DNA of 64,000 nt from Bacteroidales bacterium (GTDB lineage: Bacteria > Bacteroidota > Bacteroidia > Bacteroidales > UBA932). The stretch is from NCBI GenBank assembly GCA_017935505.1, contig JAGBHM010000013.1:27594-91593 (forward strand), read 5' to 3'. This document shows positions 18,273 to 26,435 of this stretch, piece after piece. The notes beneath the pieces were generated by a model. That model was not told the origin of the DNA and made no database searches. It saw only the letters and a program-made list of their open reading frames with translations. The position numbers and the translations under genes were made by a program. Each line of letters begins with the position of its first letter. Within the stretch, counting starts at the first letter, position 1.

Positions 18273-19010
18273 ATGATGCAGTTTAAAAGAGTGTTGCTGC
18301 TTGTGGCCATATGTGTAATGCTGCCGTTTTTTGCCAATGCCAAGGTCTTTCTGGTATCGGTTGGCATATCGGACTATCCCGGAAAGGTGAATGATCTCGG
18401 ACTCCCTGCAAAAGATGCTCAGTTGGTTACATGGCTCTATGGCCAAAATGCAGATGTTAAGTTTATGGAGCTGCTCGATACAAATGCAACAAGAGCAAAT
18501 ATTATTGAGGCTATGGAGAAGATATTTCCAAAAGCGGGCAAGGATGATGTTGTTGTATTGTACTTCAGCGGGCATGGAGTCCCCGGCAGTTTCTGTGCAT
18601 ATGATGAAGATCTCAGTTATGAAGAGGTGAGAAGATGTATGTCGGAGAGCAAATCGCATAATAAAATGATCTTTGCGGACGCATGTTTTTCTGGCAAGAT
18701 ACGCACAAATGAGACCGCATCGGAGCAGGAGCATAGCCGTTCTTATGAGAAGACAAATGTAATGCTCTTCCTCTCATCCAGAAGCAATGAAACCTCTTTG
18801 GAGATGCCATACATGAAGAATGGACTGTTCACCACATATCTTCAGAAAGGACTTGGAGGCAGAGCCGATTTCAATAATGACAGAATAATTACGGCAAAGG
18901 AGATTTTCCGTTATGTATATGATAATGTTGTGAGGATGTCGCAAAAAAAACAACATCCAGTAATGTGGGGAAAATTTTCGGATGATATGCCAGTAATAAG
19001 CTGGAAATAA
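18273..19010 (+). CDS. Caspase-family (C14) cysteine protease with signal peptide
   Basis: About 245 residues. The N terminus (MMQFKRVLLLVAICVMLPFFANA) is a clear signal peptide, so the mature protein should be periplasmic or on the surface. The caspase fold begins at VFLVSVGISDYPG. The catalytic histidine is in VLYFSGHG (His about 101) and the cysteine in IFADACFSG (Cys about 138), the standard His-Cys dyad of clan CD. SSRSNETSLE and GLFTTYLQKGLGG are further family features, and DFNNDRIITAKEIF resembles an Asp-rich calcium loop. Metacaspase-like enzymes of this fold often need calcium and cut after Arg/Lys. ATG at 18273 (or 18276) was chosen over 18255, which overlaps the upstream gene and spoils the signal peptide. 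The substrate is unknown; the calcium-loop proteins upstream are obvious candidates. Confidence 0.9.
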   Translation: MMQFKRVLLLVAICVMLPFFANAKVFLVSVGISDYPGKVNDLGLPAKDAQLVTWLYGQNADVKFMELLDTNATRANIIEAMEKIFPKAGKDDVVVLYFSGHGVPGSFCAYDEDLSYEEVRRCMSESKSHNKMIFADACFSGKIRTNETASEQEHSRSYEKTNVMLFLSSRSNETSLEMPYMKNGLFTTYLQKGLGGRADFNNDRIITAKEIFRYVYDNVVRMSQKKQHPVMWGKFSDDMPVISWK

Positions 19011-19020
19011 TATAGTTAAA

Positions 19021-19593
19021 ATGGAAAACAGTGTAATTAAAATAAAATGCCCATGCTGTGGCGCAGTGCTGGCCGTAAAGATGCAGCCCGGAAGTGAAAG
19101 CAAGAATCTCACATGTCCTGTATGTAAAGAGAGCTCACCGTTCAAACTATATAAACAGGTATCGGGCAATGCTCAGAAAGAACATACCGAGTATCCTGGA
19201 ATGGACAAAGGGGGTAATACAAAGGCTAAAGGCATGCAGAATTGTTCGGCAGGCAGGTTGAAGGTCCAGAGCGTTTCTGTGCCGTTTGATTTAAAGCCTG
19301 GCGTGAATATTATAGGAAGGAAAGCGTCGGTCTCTTCGGCAAATATCCAGATTCCTGTAATAACAAGCAACCGTATGAGCCGTGAGCATCTGGTAATTGA
19401 GGTGAAGAATGTGCCAGGAAAGGGCACTGTCCATTATGCCTCGTTGTACAAAGAGAAGGTTAATGACACCTTTATAAATAAGGAGCGTCTGGAGTATGGT
19501 GATTGCATTATTTTGAAAGATGGTGATATACTGGAGCTTCCGGATGCTTCGATAAAATTTGAGATTCCCGATAGTGAAGAGACTTCACTTTAA
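19021..19593 (+). CDS. Zinc-ribbon/FHA domain protein
   Basis: 190 residues, cytoplasmic. The N terminus is a zinc ribbon (KCPCCGAVLAVKM, then CPVCKESSPFK), followed by a linker and a forkhead-associated domain from about residue 78. The FHA core is canonical: IIGRK for the GR motif, NRMSREHLVIEV for SxxH, INKERLEYGDCIIL and LKDGDILELP for the distal strands. FHA domains bind phosphothreonine peptides, so this protein is the most likely reader of the two kinases. It lies 10 bases after the caspase and 17 before the phosphatase. A second protein at 13510 joins an FHA-like part and a zinc ribbon in the opposite order. Confidence 0.88.
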   Translation: MENSVIKIKCPCCGAVLAVKMQPGSESKNLTCPVCKESSPFKLYKQVSGNAQKEHTEYPGMDKGGNTKAKGMQNCSAGRLKVQSVSVPFDLKPGVNIIGRKASVSSANIQIPVITSNRMSREHLVIEVKNVPGKGTVHYASLYKEKVNDTFINKERLEYGDCIILKDGDILELPDASIKFEIPDSEETSL

Positions 19594-19610
19594 AGACAAA
19601 ATTTTCTGTT

Positions 19611-20624
19611 ATGAAATACAGATTGGAGGCATACAATATCTGGCAATTGGGCCAGAGAAGCAATCAGGAGGATTCGATTTTTCCTGAATATGGCAAAGTT
19701 TCGGCAACAGACCGTCTCTTTATTCTTTGTGACGGAATGGGTGGCCACTCATCCGGAGAGGTTGCAAGCCAGACTGTCTGCAGTGCCATGAGCGACTCTG
19801 TTTTCAGACACTCTCCTGATGCTGAAGGGCCGTTTACCGCAGCAGATTTTGAGACAGTGCTCAGTGAAACATATAATGTCTTGGATACCAAAGATGATGG
19901 CGCAGGCAAAAAAATGGGCACTACACTCACATTCTTGAAATTCCATGCAGGCGGCACTCTTATTGCCCATATCGGCGACAGCCGAGTATACCATATCCGT
20001 CCGGGCAAAACAGCGGAAGAGACCAGAATACTTTTTCAGACAGAAGACCACTCACTTGTAAATGATTTGATAAAGGTGGGTGAACTTACCCCTGAAGAGG
20101 CAAAATATTCAACACAAAAGAATGTGATTACCAGGGCTATGCAGCCAAATATGGAGAGGCGTTCCAAAGCTGATATCCACAATATAGAAGATATAAGGCC
20201 CGGTGACTATTTTATGATGTGTTCCGACGGTATCCTTGAACAGCTGGAGGATGAGAATATTGAATATATCTTCTCAGACAAGGCCGGCAACGCCAAAAAG
20301 AAGGTTGAGATGCTCGAAAAGGTTACAGAGCATAACCGCGACAATCATTCGGCTATATTGGTACATGTAACGGAAGTGCTGCCTTCTGTTGCAGAATTGA
20401 AACAAATCTCTGTAGCATCTCCAGAAAAAGTGGAGAGGGCTGCTGCTGCAACTGCATCCGGAAAGACAGAAGCCAAAGCTCCCCGCCGTCATCAACTGTC
20501 GGTAACAAATCTGTTGCTGATTCTGTCGGTTATATTGCTGGCAATAAGCGGATATATAATTTACAGGCACAATTCTGGAAAAGGTCTGCCGAAAATTGAA
20601 ATTGGAAGGCAGATTGCAGATTAA
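19611..20624 (+). CDS. PP2C-family Ser/Thr protein phosphatase with C-terminal membrane anchor
   Basis: 337 residues. The PP2C catalytic domain (about 1-250) carries GQRSNQEDSIF, FILCDGMGGHSSGEVAS, GTTLTFLKF, AHIGDSRVYHIR and MMCSDGILE, giving the metal-binding aspartates of motifs 1, 2, 8 and 11. A charged linker is followed by one transmembrane helix (LLLILSVILLAISGYIIY, about 300-318) and a short tail, so the enzyme is tethered to the inner membrane facing the cytoplasm. It is expected to reverse the phosphorylation made by the kinases at 14309 and 20625. The stop abuts the ATG of the second kinase with no gap, indicating tight co-expression. Confidence 0.95.
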   Translation: MKYRLEAYNIWQLGQRSNQEDSIFPEYGKVSATDRLFILCDGMGGHSSGEVASQTVCSAMSDSVFRHSPDAEGPFTAADFETVLSETYNVLDTKDDGAGKKMGTTLTFLKFHAGGTLIAHIGDSRVYHIRPGKTAEETRILFQTEDHSLVNDLIKVGELTPEEAKYSTQKNVITRAMQPNMERRSKADIHNIEDIRPGDYFMMCSDGILEQLEDENIEYIFSDKAGNAKKKVEMLEKVTEHNRDNHSAILVHVTEVLPSVAELKQISVASPEKVERAAAATASGKTEAKAPRRHQLSVTNLLLILSVILLAISGYIIYRHNSGKGLPKIEIGRQIAD

Positions 20625-22241
20625 ATGATATTTGAAATGAATATTCAGGATACTTTACAGGAAGGCACAATTTTAAATGGTCGTGTATACAGTTATAAAA
20701 TAGAGAAGATTCTTGGACAGGGCTCTTTTGGTGTCACATATTTGGCCTCTGCCGATATTGAGGTGTCGGGCCCGCTTGGAAAGATAAATTCCACAATACA
20801 AGTTGCCATAAAGGAGTTCTTCATGAAAGAGCTGAACGGAAGAGATGGCTCAACTGTAACATGTAGTACCAAAGGTGGCCTGTATGAGTATTACAAAGGC
20901 AAATTTGCGCGTGAGGCAGAGAATTTGGGCAGCTTGAAACACCCTAATATTGTTAAGGTATTGGAGTGGTTTGAGGCAAACAATACCTATTATTATGCTA
21001 TGGAGTATTGTGAGGCCGGCTCTCTTGATTCTCTCATACAGCAGGGCTGCGGATTGTCTCAGAAGGAGAGTCTTGAGTATATTATGCAGATTGGAGATGC
21101 TCTGCAATATATGCACGACAACAAGATGCTTCATCTTGATATGAAGCCCTCAAATGTCATGCTGCGCAAAAAAGGGGAGGCAGTTCTGATAGATTTCGGT
21201 TTGTCCAAACAGTATACAGAAGATGGAGCTCCTGAATCAAGCACAACCATAGGTGGCGGCACTCCTGGATATGCACCGGTTGAACAGGCAAACTATCAGG
21301 ATGGCAAAGGTTTTCCTGTAACTATGGATGTGTATGCTCTTGGTGCAACTCTCTATAAAATGCTTACAGGTGTGAGGCCCGAGGTTTCGTCTGTAATATT
21401 GAATGGGGAATTCCCTGAGCAGGAACTGAAAAGTAGAGGTATAGGCGAGGAACTGATTGCAGCCATCAAAAAAGCTATGGCTCCACTGGTAAAGGAGCGC
21501 TACAAATCGGTGAGGGAGTTTATGGAGGCTTTGCCGAAAATTGCTGGAACTTCAGTATCAAATGTCGATGATGAATCTACAACATTTGATGAAGATATTG
21601 CAAAAAAAAGGAGACAGAAAACTGAAGAGGAAAAGCAAAAGGAGAAGAAAGCGGAGAAGCAAGAGGTGAAGAAGGTTGTCAAGATCGAAAAAAGTGGGGG
21701 AAAAAGTTCGAAGATATTGAAACTTGCCCTGATTCTTCCGGCTGTTGCAGTTGTTGTCCTAGGACTGCTCTATTCTATTTTTGTTGCAGAACCTAAAGAC
21801 AGTAAACTCTATTGGGAGGCCTTACACAATGATAACTTTGAATTGATGGAGAGTCTTGCAAACAAGGGATATTCGGATGCCTGCAATTCATTGGGCTGCT
21901 GGTACTACAACGCAACAGGCCCGATAAAAGCTGTAGATATAGACAAGGCAAGGATATGGTTTGAGAAGGGGGCGAAGTTGGGTGATTGCAGCAGTGCCTA
22001 TGATGCTGCCCAAATATATGAGATGATGGCAAGAAGAGCTTCCGCAAACGATTCTACAGGGTTTGGAGGTGCAGAGAATTTGTGGAATCTGGCAGAGGAG
22101 TATTATGAACTGGCACTTAAAAATCTTCAGGAGATGGATAACGGTAAAAAAGCTCCACGCAACAATATCTCCCGTAGCTTTTCACACTATTCCAAAGAGA
22201 AAATAGAGGAAGAACTGGCGGATTGCCGTAAAAGACGCTAA
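20625..22241 (+). CDS. Ser/Thr protein kinase with transmembrane helix and Sel1-like C-terminal repeats
   Basis: 538 residues. The kinase domain spans about 15-305: IEKILGQGSFGVTYLA, VAIKEFF (Lys about 63), HLDMKPSN (Asp about 172), LIDFGLSKQY (DFG Asp about 190) and GYAPVEQ. As in the first kinase, Leu precedes the catalytic Asp (non-RD). A Lys/Glu-rich linker, one transmembrane helix (LALILPAVAVVVLGLLYSIFVA, about 367-388), then an extracytoplasmic region with Sel1/TPR-like helices (NKGYSDACNSLGCWYYN, then KARIWFEKGAKLGDCSSA). Sel1 repeats usually bind proteins, so this part may be the sensor. The start codon directly follows the PP2C stop. Sequence is clearly different from the first kinase, so this is an old paralogue. 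Confidence 0.94.
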   Translation: MIFEMNIQDTLQEGTILNGRVYSYKIEKILGQGSFGVTYLASADIEVSGPLGKINSTIQVAIKEFFMKELNGRDGSTVTCSTKGGLYEYYKGKFAREAENLGSLKHPNIVKVLEWFEANNTYYYAMEYCEAGSLDSLIQQGCGLSQKESLEYIMQIGDALQYMHDNKMLHLDMKPSNVMLRKKGEAVLIDFGLSKQYTEDGAPESSTTIGGGTPGYAPVEQANYQDGKGFPVTMDVYALGATLYKMLTGVRPEVSSVILNGEFPEQELKSRGIGEELIAAIKKAMAPLVKERYKSVREFMEALPKIAGTSVSNVDDESTTFDEDIAKKRRQKTEEEKQKEKKAEKQEVKKVVKIEKSGGKSSKILKLALILPAVAVVVLGLLYSIFVAEPKDSKLYWEALHNDNFELMESLANKGYSDACNSLGCWYYNATGPIKAVDIDKARIWFEKGAKLGDCSSAYDAAQIYEMMARRASANDSTGFGGAENLWNLAEEYYELALKNLQEMDNGKKAPRNNISRSFSHYSKEKIEEELADCRKRR

Positions 22242-22251
22242 GATCTGTTTT

Positions 22252-23172
22252 CTAATATGTAATGTGGTTCTCCCTATATTTTTTAGGGGATGAGCCCACA
22301 TGTTTCTTGAAGAATTTTCCGAATGACGACTGGTCCGAAAAATTGAGGGCCTCGGTTATCTGCTGTATTGTCATGTCAGGCTTGCGGAGCATTGTTTTTG
22401 CCCTGGTTACGATATAGCTGGCTATCCATGTATTTGCAGTACGGCCCGACACCTCCTTGAGGATAATCGACAGATACTGCACACTTATGCAGAGCTTGTC
22501 GGCATAGAACGCGGGATTATGCTCTTTGTCTGCATGTTTTACAAGGAGCTCGATAAATTTCCGGATATATATCTTCTTTATGGACTTTTCAGCCGGTGCC
22601 TTCTCTTTGGTTTCATCAAAAACAATATTTGCCACTTCAAGAATAAATGTGTAGAAGGTGTTTATGATAAGCTCTTTTCTAAGCCGGTGCTCCTTGTGCT
22701 TCAAATAGTAGTAAATGCGGTCCAGACAGGTCTTGAGCACATCATTCTCTGCTTTGGAGAAGTTGCGGCATGGAGATTTGTCAACACTGATGAGCTGTGT
22801 AATTGATACAGGAGGCTTACGGTTAAAGGCTGTCTCCTCAATCAGATCTTTTGAAAATATGAGCAAATAGCCGCTGAAATTGTTATCTACATGGCACTGT
22901 GTTAGTATTCTGAAGGGTGGAATATTTAGTATGGCGTTATCCTTGGCGGTATAGGTGCGGTAGTCTAATGTGGCGACAGCCTCCCCTGTGTGGACAAACA
23001 GGGCTATGGATATATCCTCTCTGATCCTCGACAGCAGCATATCCTCTATGATGCTGTTCAAGAGATAATTGTTAGCCTGATCAATCTTGGCAATCATTAT
23101 ATCATTGTCGAGGTAATGTCCGCCTGTTGCTATGGCAAACTCTGATATGGAGAAACTGTGGTTATTCATCAA
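22252..23172 (-). CDS. AraC-family transcriptional regulator
   Basis: 306 residues. The C-terminal third holds the two helix-turn-helix motifs of AraC/XylS proteins: ADKLCISVQYLSIILKEVSG and the signature region TEALNFSDQSSFGKFFKKHV ending GSSPKKYRE. The N-terminal part resembles a cupin-type ligand or dimerisation domain without clear specificity. It converges with the second kinase (10 bases between stops) and is divergent from the TetR gene. Its target is unknown; the neighbouring TetR/efflux promoter is the obvious candidate. Confidence 0.92.
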   Translation of the reverse strand: MMNNHSFSISEFAIATGGHYLDNDIMIAKIDQANNYLLNSIIEDMLLSRIREDISIALFVHTGEAVATLDYRTYTAKDNAILNIPPFRILTQCHVDNNFSGYLLIFSKDLIEETAFNRKPPVSITQLISVDKSPCRNFSKAENDVLKTCLDRIYYYLKHKEHRLRKELIINTFYTFILEVANIVFDETKEKAPAEKSIKKIYIRKFIELLVKHADKEHNPAFYADKLCISVQYLSIILKEVSGRTANTWIASYIVTRAKTMLRKPDMTIQQITEALNFSDQSSFGKFFKKHVGSSPKKYRENHITY

Positions 23173-23287
23173 TGTATTCTTTATGGACTATCGGCTAATG
23201 CAATTATCAAGCCACCTATACCGTTGTGGAATATAAAAGTAAGCTAAAAGTTCCAGAAAAGTAGTTATTATATATATATTGTATAGT

Positions 23288-23371
23288 TTTGGACCAAAGC
23301 TGTACTTTTTAAACCAAAAGAGTTTTCTGATTATTATGTCAAATTTGCAGCCGTATTTGCATTAATTTGCA
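23288..23371. promoter_or_regulatory. Repeated sites between the AraC and TetR genes
   Basis: The 214-base divergent region holds a perfect palindrome TTTGG-A-CCAAA (23288-23298) with a further CCAAAA at 23314-23319, and three direct copies of ATTTGCA starting at 23343, 23355 and 23365, spaced 12 and 10 bases. The last copies lie 16-45 bases before the tetR start, where an operator or the -7 element (TAATTTG) would be expected. Which regulator binds is inference. Confidence 0.45.
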
Positions 23372-23386
23372 GTTGACAGTTATATT

Positions 23387-23995
23387 ATGAAAAGCAGACA
23401 TATATTGGAGTGTACTTTTAATGAAATTGCGGTGCGTGGAATAAGGCATGCAAGTGTTGATTCCATTGCTGCACGTATGCACATTTCAAAGAAAACGATA
23501 TATGATCTGTTTGAAAATAAAGAAAAACTGCTCTTATCTTCCTTAAAGTATAAAATTGGCAAAATTATTGAAGACATATCAGTCTTTTCACAAAAGAACG
23601 ACAATGTGCTGTGTTCTATAATTGACAACACGGTATATCTGTTCAAGTTCTTCAATTCGGTAACACCGCTGTTATATGAAGAGATTGCTTTGTTTCCTTC
23701 TATAGAGCGGTATTGTGAATCGGTAAAGAGCATGTTGCTTGATGCCGGCCGAAAGAGGATAGAAGAGGGAAAAAAAAGAGGATATTTCAGGGAGGATGCA
23801 GATTTTTCCATAGTGGGCAGATTGTTTGAGTCGCAGGTGCTGGCTATGTCAAAGGATAATGGCGAGAAATATACTCCGGTGCAGATATGTTTTTACAGCC
23901 TGATGATAATTTTGAGGGGAATTTGTACCGACAAAGGCTTGAAAATGATAGAAGAGACTGTTAATGAGGAATATATTGAAAGAATATTAAGATAA
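23387..23995 (+). CDS. TetR-family transcriptional regulator
   Basis: 202 residues. The N-terminal helix-turn-helix is typical: FNEIAVRGIRHASVDSIAAR, then HISKKTIYDLFENKEKLL. The remaining helices form the ligand-binding and dimer domain with no recognised specificity. The gene starts the efflux operon, 19 bases before tolC, the usual arrangement for a local repressor that releases the pump genes when a substrate binds. Confidence 0.93.
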   Translation: MKSRHILECTFNEIAVRGIRHASVDSIAARMHISKKTIYDLFENKEKLLLSSLKYKIGKIIEDISVFSQKNDNVLCSIIDNTVYLFKFFNSVTPLLYEEIALFPSIERYCESVKSMLLDAGRKRIEEGKKRGYFREDADFSIVGRLFESQVLAMSKDNGEKYTPVQICFYSLMIILRGICTDKGLKMIEETVNEEYIERILR

Positions 23996-24014
23996 TATCA
24001 AAAAATAAAATATA

Positions 24015-25349
24015 ATGAAAAAACAAGTATTAAAAACTATTGTGGCTGTTGTGTCATTGTTTGCGCTATCTGTTCCAGTACATGCGCAGGACACATTGAA
24101 GTTGACACTTGAAGAGGCACTGGAGATTGCCCTGAGTGATAATCTTACAGTAAAGGTTGCCGATATGGAGATTGAGAAGACCGGATATGCAAAGAAGGGT
24201 ACTTATGCATCGCTCTTCCCTCAGATTGATTTCTCTACAAACTATCAGGGTGCAATCAAAAAACAGGTTATGGTTATGGGTGACCAATCTTTTGAGATAG
24301 GAAAAAACCATACATGGAGTACAGGTTTTTCATTGGGTATGCCGCTAATATCGGTTCCTCTCTGGAAAAGTCTCCAGATTACAGTATTGGATGTTGAATT
24401 GGCCGTTGAGAAGGCAAGAGCATCGCGTCAGGATCTTATAGATCAGGTTCAGCAGACATTCTATACTGTATTGCTTGCAAGTGATTCATATAATGTATAT
24501 CAGCAGAATTACGAAAATACACTTGCCGATTATAACGATGTGAAAGAGAAATATGATAACGGAAGTGTTGCAAAATATGATTTGATCAGGGCTGATGTTG
24601 CTTTGCAGAATGCAAAACCTGCAATGTACGATGCCAAAAATAATGTGGAGTTGTGTCTTTGGAAGCTAAAGGCGCTGCTTGGCGTAGACCTGAACATGAA
24701 TATTGCATGCAAAGGCTCTCTTGCTGATTACGCAGACCAGATGAAGAATGTCATTGTGAATTCGGAGGTCTCACTTGAGAACAACTCAACTTTGAAACAG
24801 TTGGAGTTGCAGGATGAGATGCTGCACAAGAATTATAAATTGCAGATTGCAAAATATTATCCTTCCTTGAATTTCTCGATGGGTTACCAGTGGATTGCAA
24901 TGGAGGATAATATGAAATTCAGCCAGTATAAATGGAATCCATACTCTACAGCTGCCGTTTCACTTGCAATTCCTATCTTCTCAGGCGGACAGAGATATAA
25001 TTCCGTAAGACAAACAAGAGTTCAGCGTGAGCAGTTGCAGTTGCAGAAAGAGAATGCGGCAAGAGAGCTGGAGGTTGCAGTACGTCAGGCTTTGAGCTCA
25101 ATGGAAACATGCCTGAAACAATTTGAGGCAGCAGAGGCTGGAATGGAAGGTGCAGAGACCGGTTATAACATTGCTCAGAAGAGGTATGAGGTTGGAAGCG
25201 GAACCCTGCTTGAACTTCAGGATTCACAGCTCGCACTATTGCAGTCGCAGTTGAATCTGAACCAATCTGTCTACAATTATCTTGTGGCAAAATCTTCACT
25301 CGACAAAATATTGGGTGTTACAGGTAACGGTGTAAATGAAAATAGATAA
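24015..25349 (+). CDS. TolC-family outer membrane efflux protein
   Basis: A 444-residue protein with signal peptide (LFALSVPVHAQ) and two repeats of the outer-membrane efflux protein fold: long amphipathic helices rich in Gln/Glu/Ala/Leu (LTLEEALEIALSDNLTV near the N terminus; YNIAQKRYEVGSGTLLELQD near the C terminus). It should form the trimeric tunnel through the outer membrane for the adaptor and RND pump encoded next. The adaptor gene begins 26 bases downstream. Confidence 0.94.
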   Translation: MKKQVLKTIVAVVSLFALSVPVHAQDTLKLTLEEALEIALSDNLTVKVADMEIEKTGYAKKGTYASLFPQIDFSTNYQGAIKKQVMVMGDQSFEIGKNHTWSTGFSLGMPLISVPLWKSLQITVLDVELAVEKARASRQDLIDQVQQTFYTVLLASDSYNVYQQNYENTLADYNDVKEKYDNGSVAKYDLIRADVALQNAKPAMYDAKNNVELCLWKLKALLGVDLNMNIACKGSLADYADQMKNVIVNSEVSLENNSTLKQLELQDEMLHKNYKLQIAKYYPSLNFSMGYQWIAMEDNMKFSQYKWNPYSTAAVSLAIPIFSGGQRYNSVRQTRVQREQLQLQKENAARELEVAVRQALSSMETCLKQFEAAEAGMEGAETGYNIAQKRYEVGSGTLLELQDSQLALLQSQLNLNQSVYNYLVAKSSLDKILGVTGNGVNENR

Positions 25350-25375
25350 TCTGAAAGAATAAAAAATTATACGAT

Positions 25376-26413
25376 ATGAGAAAAATGAAACTTTTTAAGG
25401 TGTTGCTCGCTTCGGCTGTAGTTGTATCTGCCGTTGCTTGTAAAGATGGTGCCAAAACCGATGTTGCTTCCGAGCCTGTAATGGAGAAAGAGGCTGCTGT
25501 ACAAGTTAAAGTGAAACAGTGCTTCAACAGAGAGGTTGAGCAGATTGAGTCATTTACTGCAACTGTAGAGGCAAATGCAGTGAATAAGATCTCTCCTAAA
25601 ATGGCATTGCGTATCTCAAATATATATGTAGAGGTAGGCGACAGAGTAAGCAAAGGCCAGAAACTTGCCAAGATGGAGGATATCAACATGACTCAGGCAA
25701 GATTGCAGATGCAGAACGACTCTTTGGAGTTTGAGAGAACCGACAACCTTTACAAAGTTGGTGGTGTTTCAAAGAGTGTATGGGATGCCCGCAAGCTGGC
25801 ATACAGCATCTCTTCATCAAACTACAAGAACTTGTTGGAGAATACACTTCTTGTAAGCCCTATTAATGGTATTGTTACTGCAAGAAATTATGATAAAGGT
25901 GATATGTATGCAATGGCAGCACCTCTGTTTGTTGTTGAGGAGATCCGTCCGGTTAAACTTATGGTGAATGCTTCTGAGAAACTCTTCACAAGCATCAAGA
26001 AGGGCATGCCTGTAGATGTTAAGCTGGATGTATATGGCGATGAGGTTTTCAAAGGTGTTGTTTCATTGGTTTATCCAACAATCAACCCTCAGAGCAGAAC
26101 ATTCCCAGTTGAGATAAAGATTCAGAATGGAAATGAGAAGATCCGTCCGGGTATGTTTGCAAGGGTAACATTTGCATACGGTACTGCAGAGCATGTGGTT
26201 GTTCCTGATATGGCCGTTGTAAAACTCAGTGGCTCAGGCGACAGATTTGTATATGTAGTGGAGGATGGAAAAGTGGTGTTTAAAAAAGTTGAGTTGGGCA
26301 GAAGGTTTGATACAGAGTATGAGATTGTAAGCGGCCTTAGCTCTGGTGACAAGGTTGTTGTAGAGGGTCATAGCAGACTTGTAAACGGTGCTGCTGTAGA
26401 GGTTATCGAGTAA
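25376..26413 (+). CDS. RND efflux periplasmic adaptor lipoprotein (membrane fusion protein)
   Basis: 345 residues. A lipobox (VVVSAVACKDG) anchors it to a membrane. The MFP order is visible: barrel-sandwich start (NKISPKMALRISNIYVEVGDRVSKGQKL), short helical hairpin, return lipoyl half (VSPINGIVTARNYDKGD in part), beta-barrel domain (VKLMVNASEKLF) and a membrane-proximal domain near the C terminus. It bridges the RND pump and TolC-like channel. The alternative ATG three codons in (25385) is equally possible. Confidence 0.93.
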   Translation: MRKMKLFKVLLASAVVVSAVACKDGAKTDVASEPVMEKEAAVQVKVKQCFNREVEQIESFTATVEANAVNKISPKMALRISNIYVEVGDRVSKGQKLAKMEDINMTQARLQMQNDSLEFERTDNLYKVGGVSKSVWDARKLAYSISSSNYKNLLENTLLVSPINGIVTARNYDKGDMYAMAAPLFVVEEIRPVKLMVNASEKLFTSIKKGMPVDVKLDVYGDEVFKGVVSLVYPTINPQSRTFPVEIKIQNGNEKIRPGMFARVTFAYGTAEHVVVPDMAVVKLSGSGDRFVYVVEDGKVVFKKVELGRRFDTEYEIVSGLSSGDKVVVEGHSRLVNGAAVEVIE

Positions 26414-26435
26414 ATGAATTAAAAAGAAGTTAAAG

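Noticed and set aside
14309..22241. The two kinases as a recent duplication or assembly artefact
   Set aside because: Their DNA and most of their protein sequence differ and their C-terminal parts are unrelated, so they are old paralogues.
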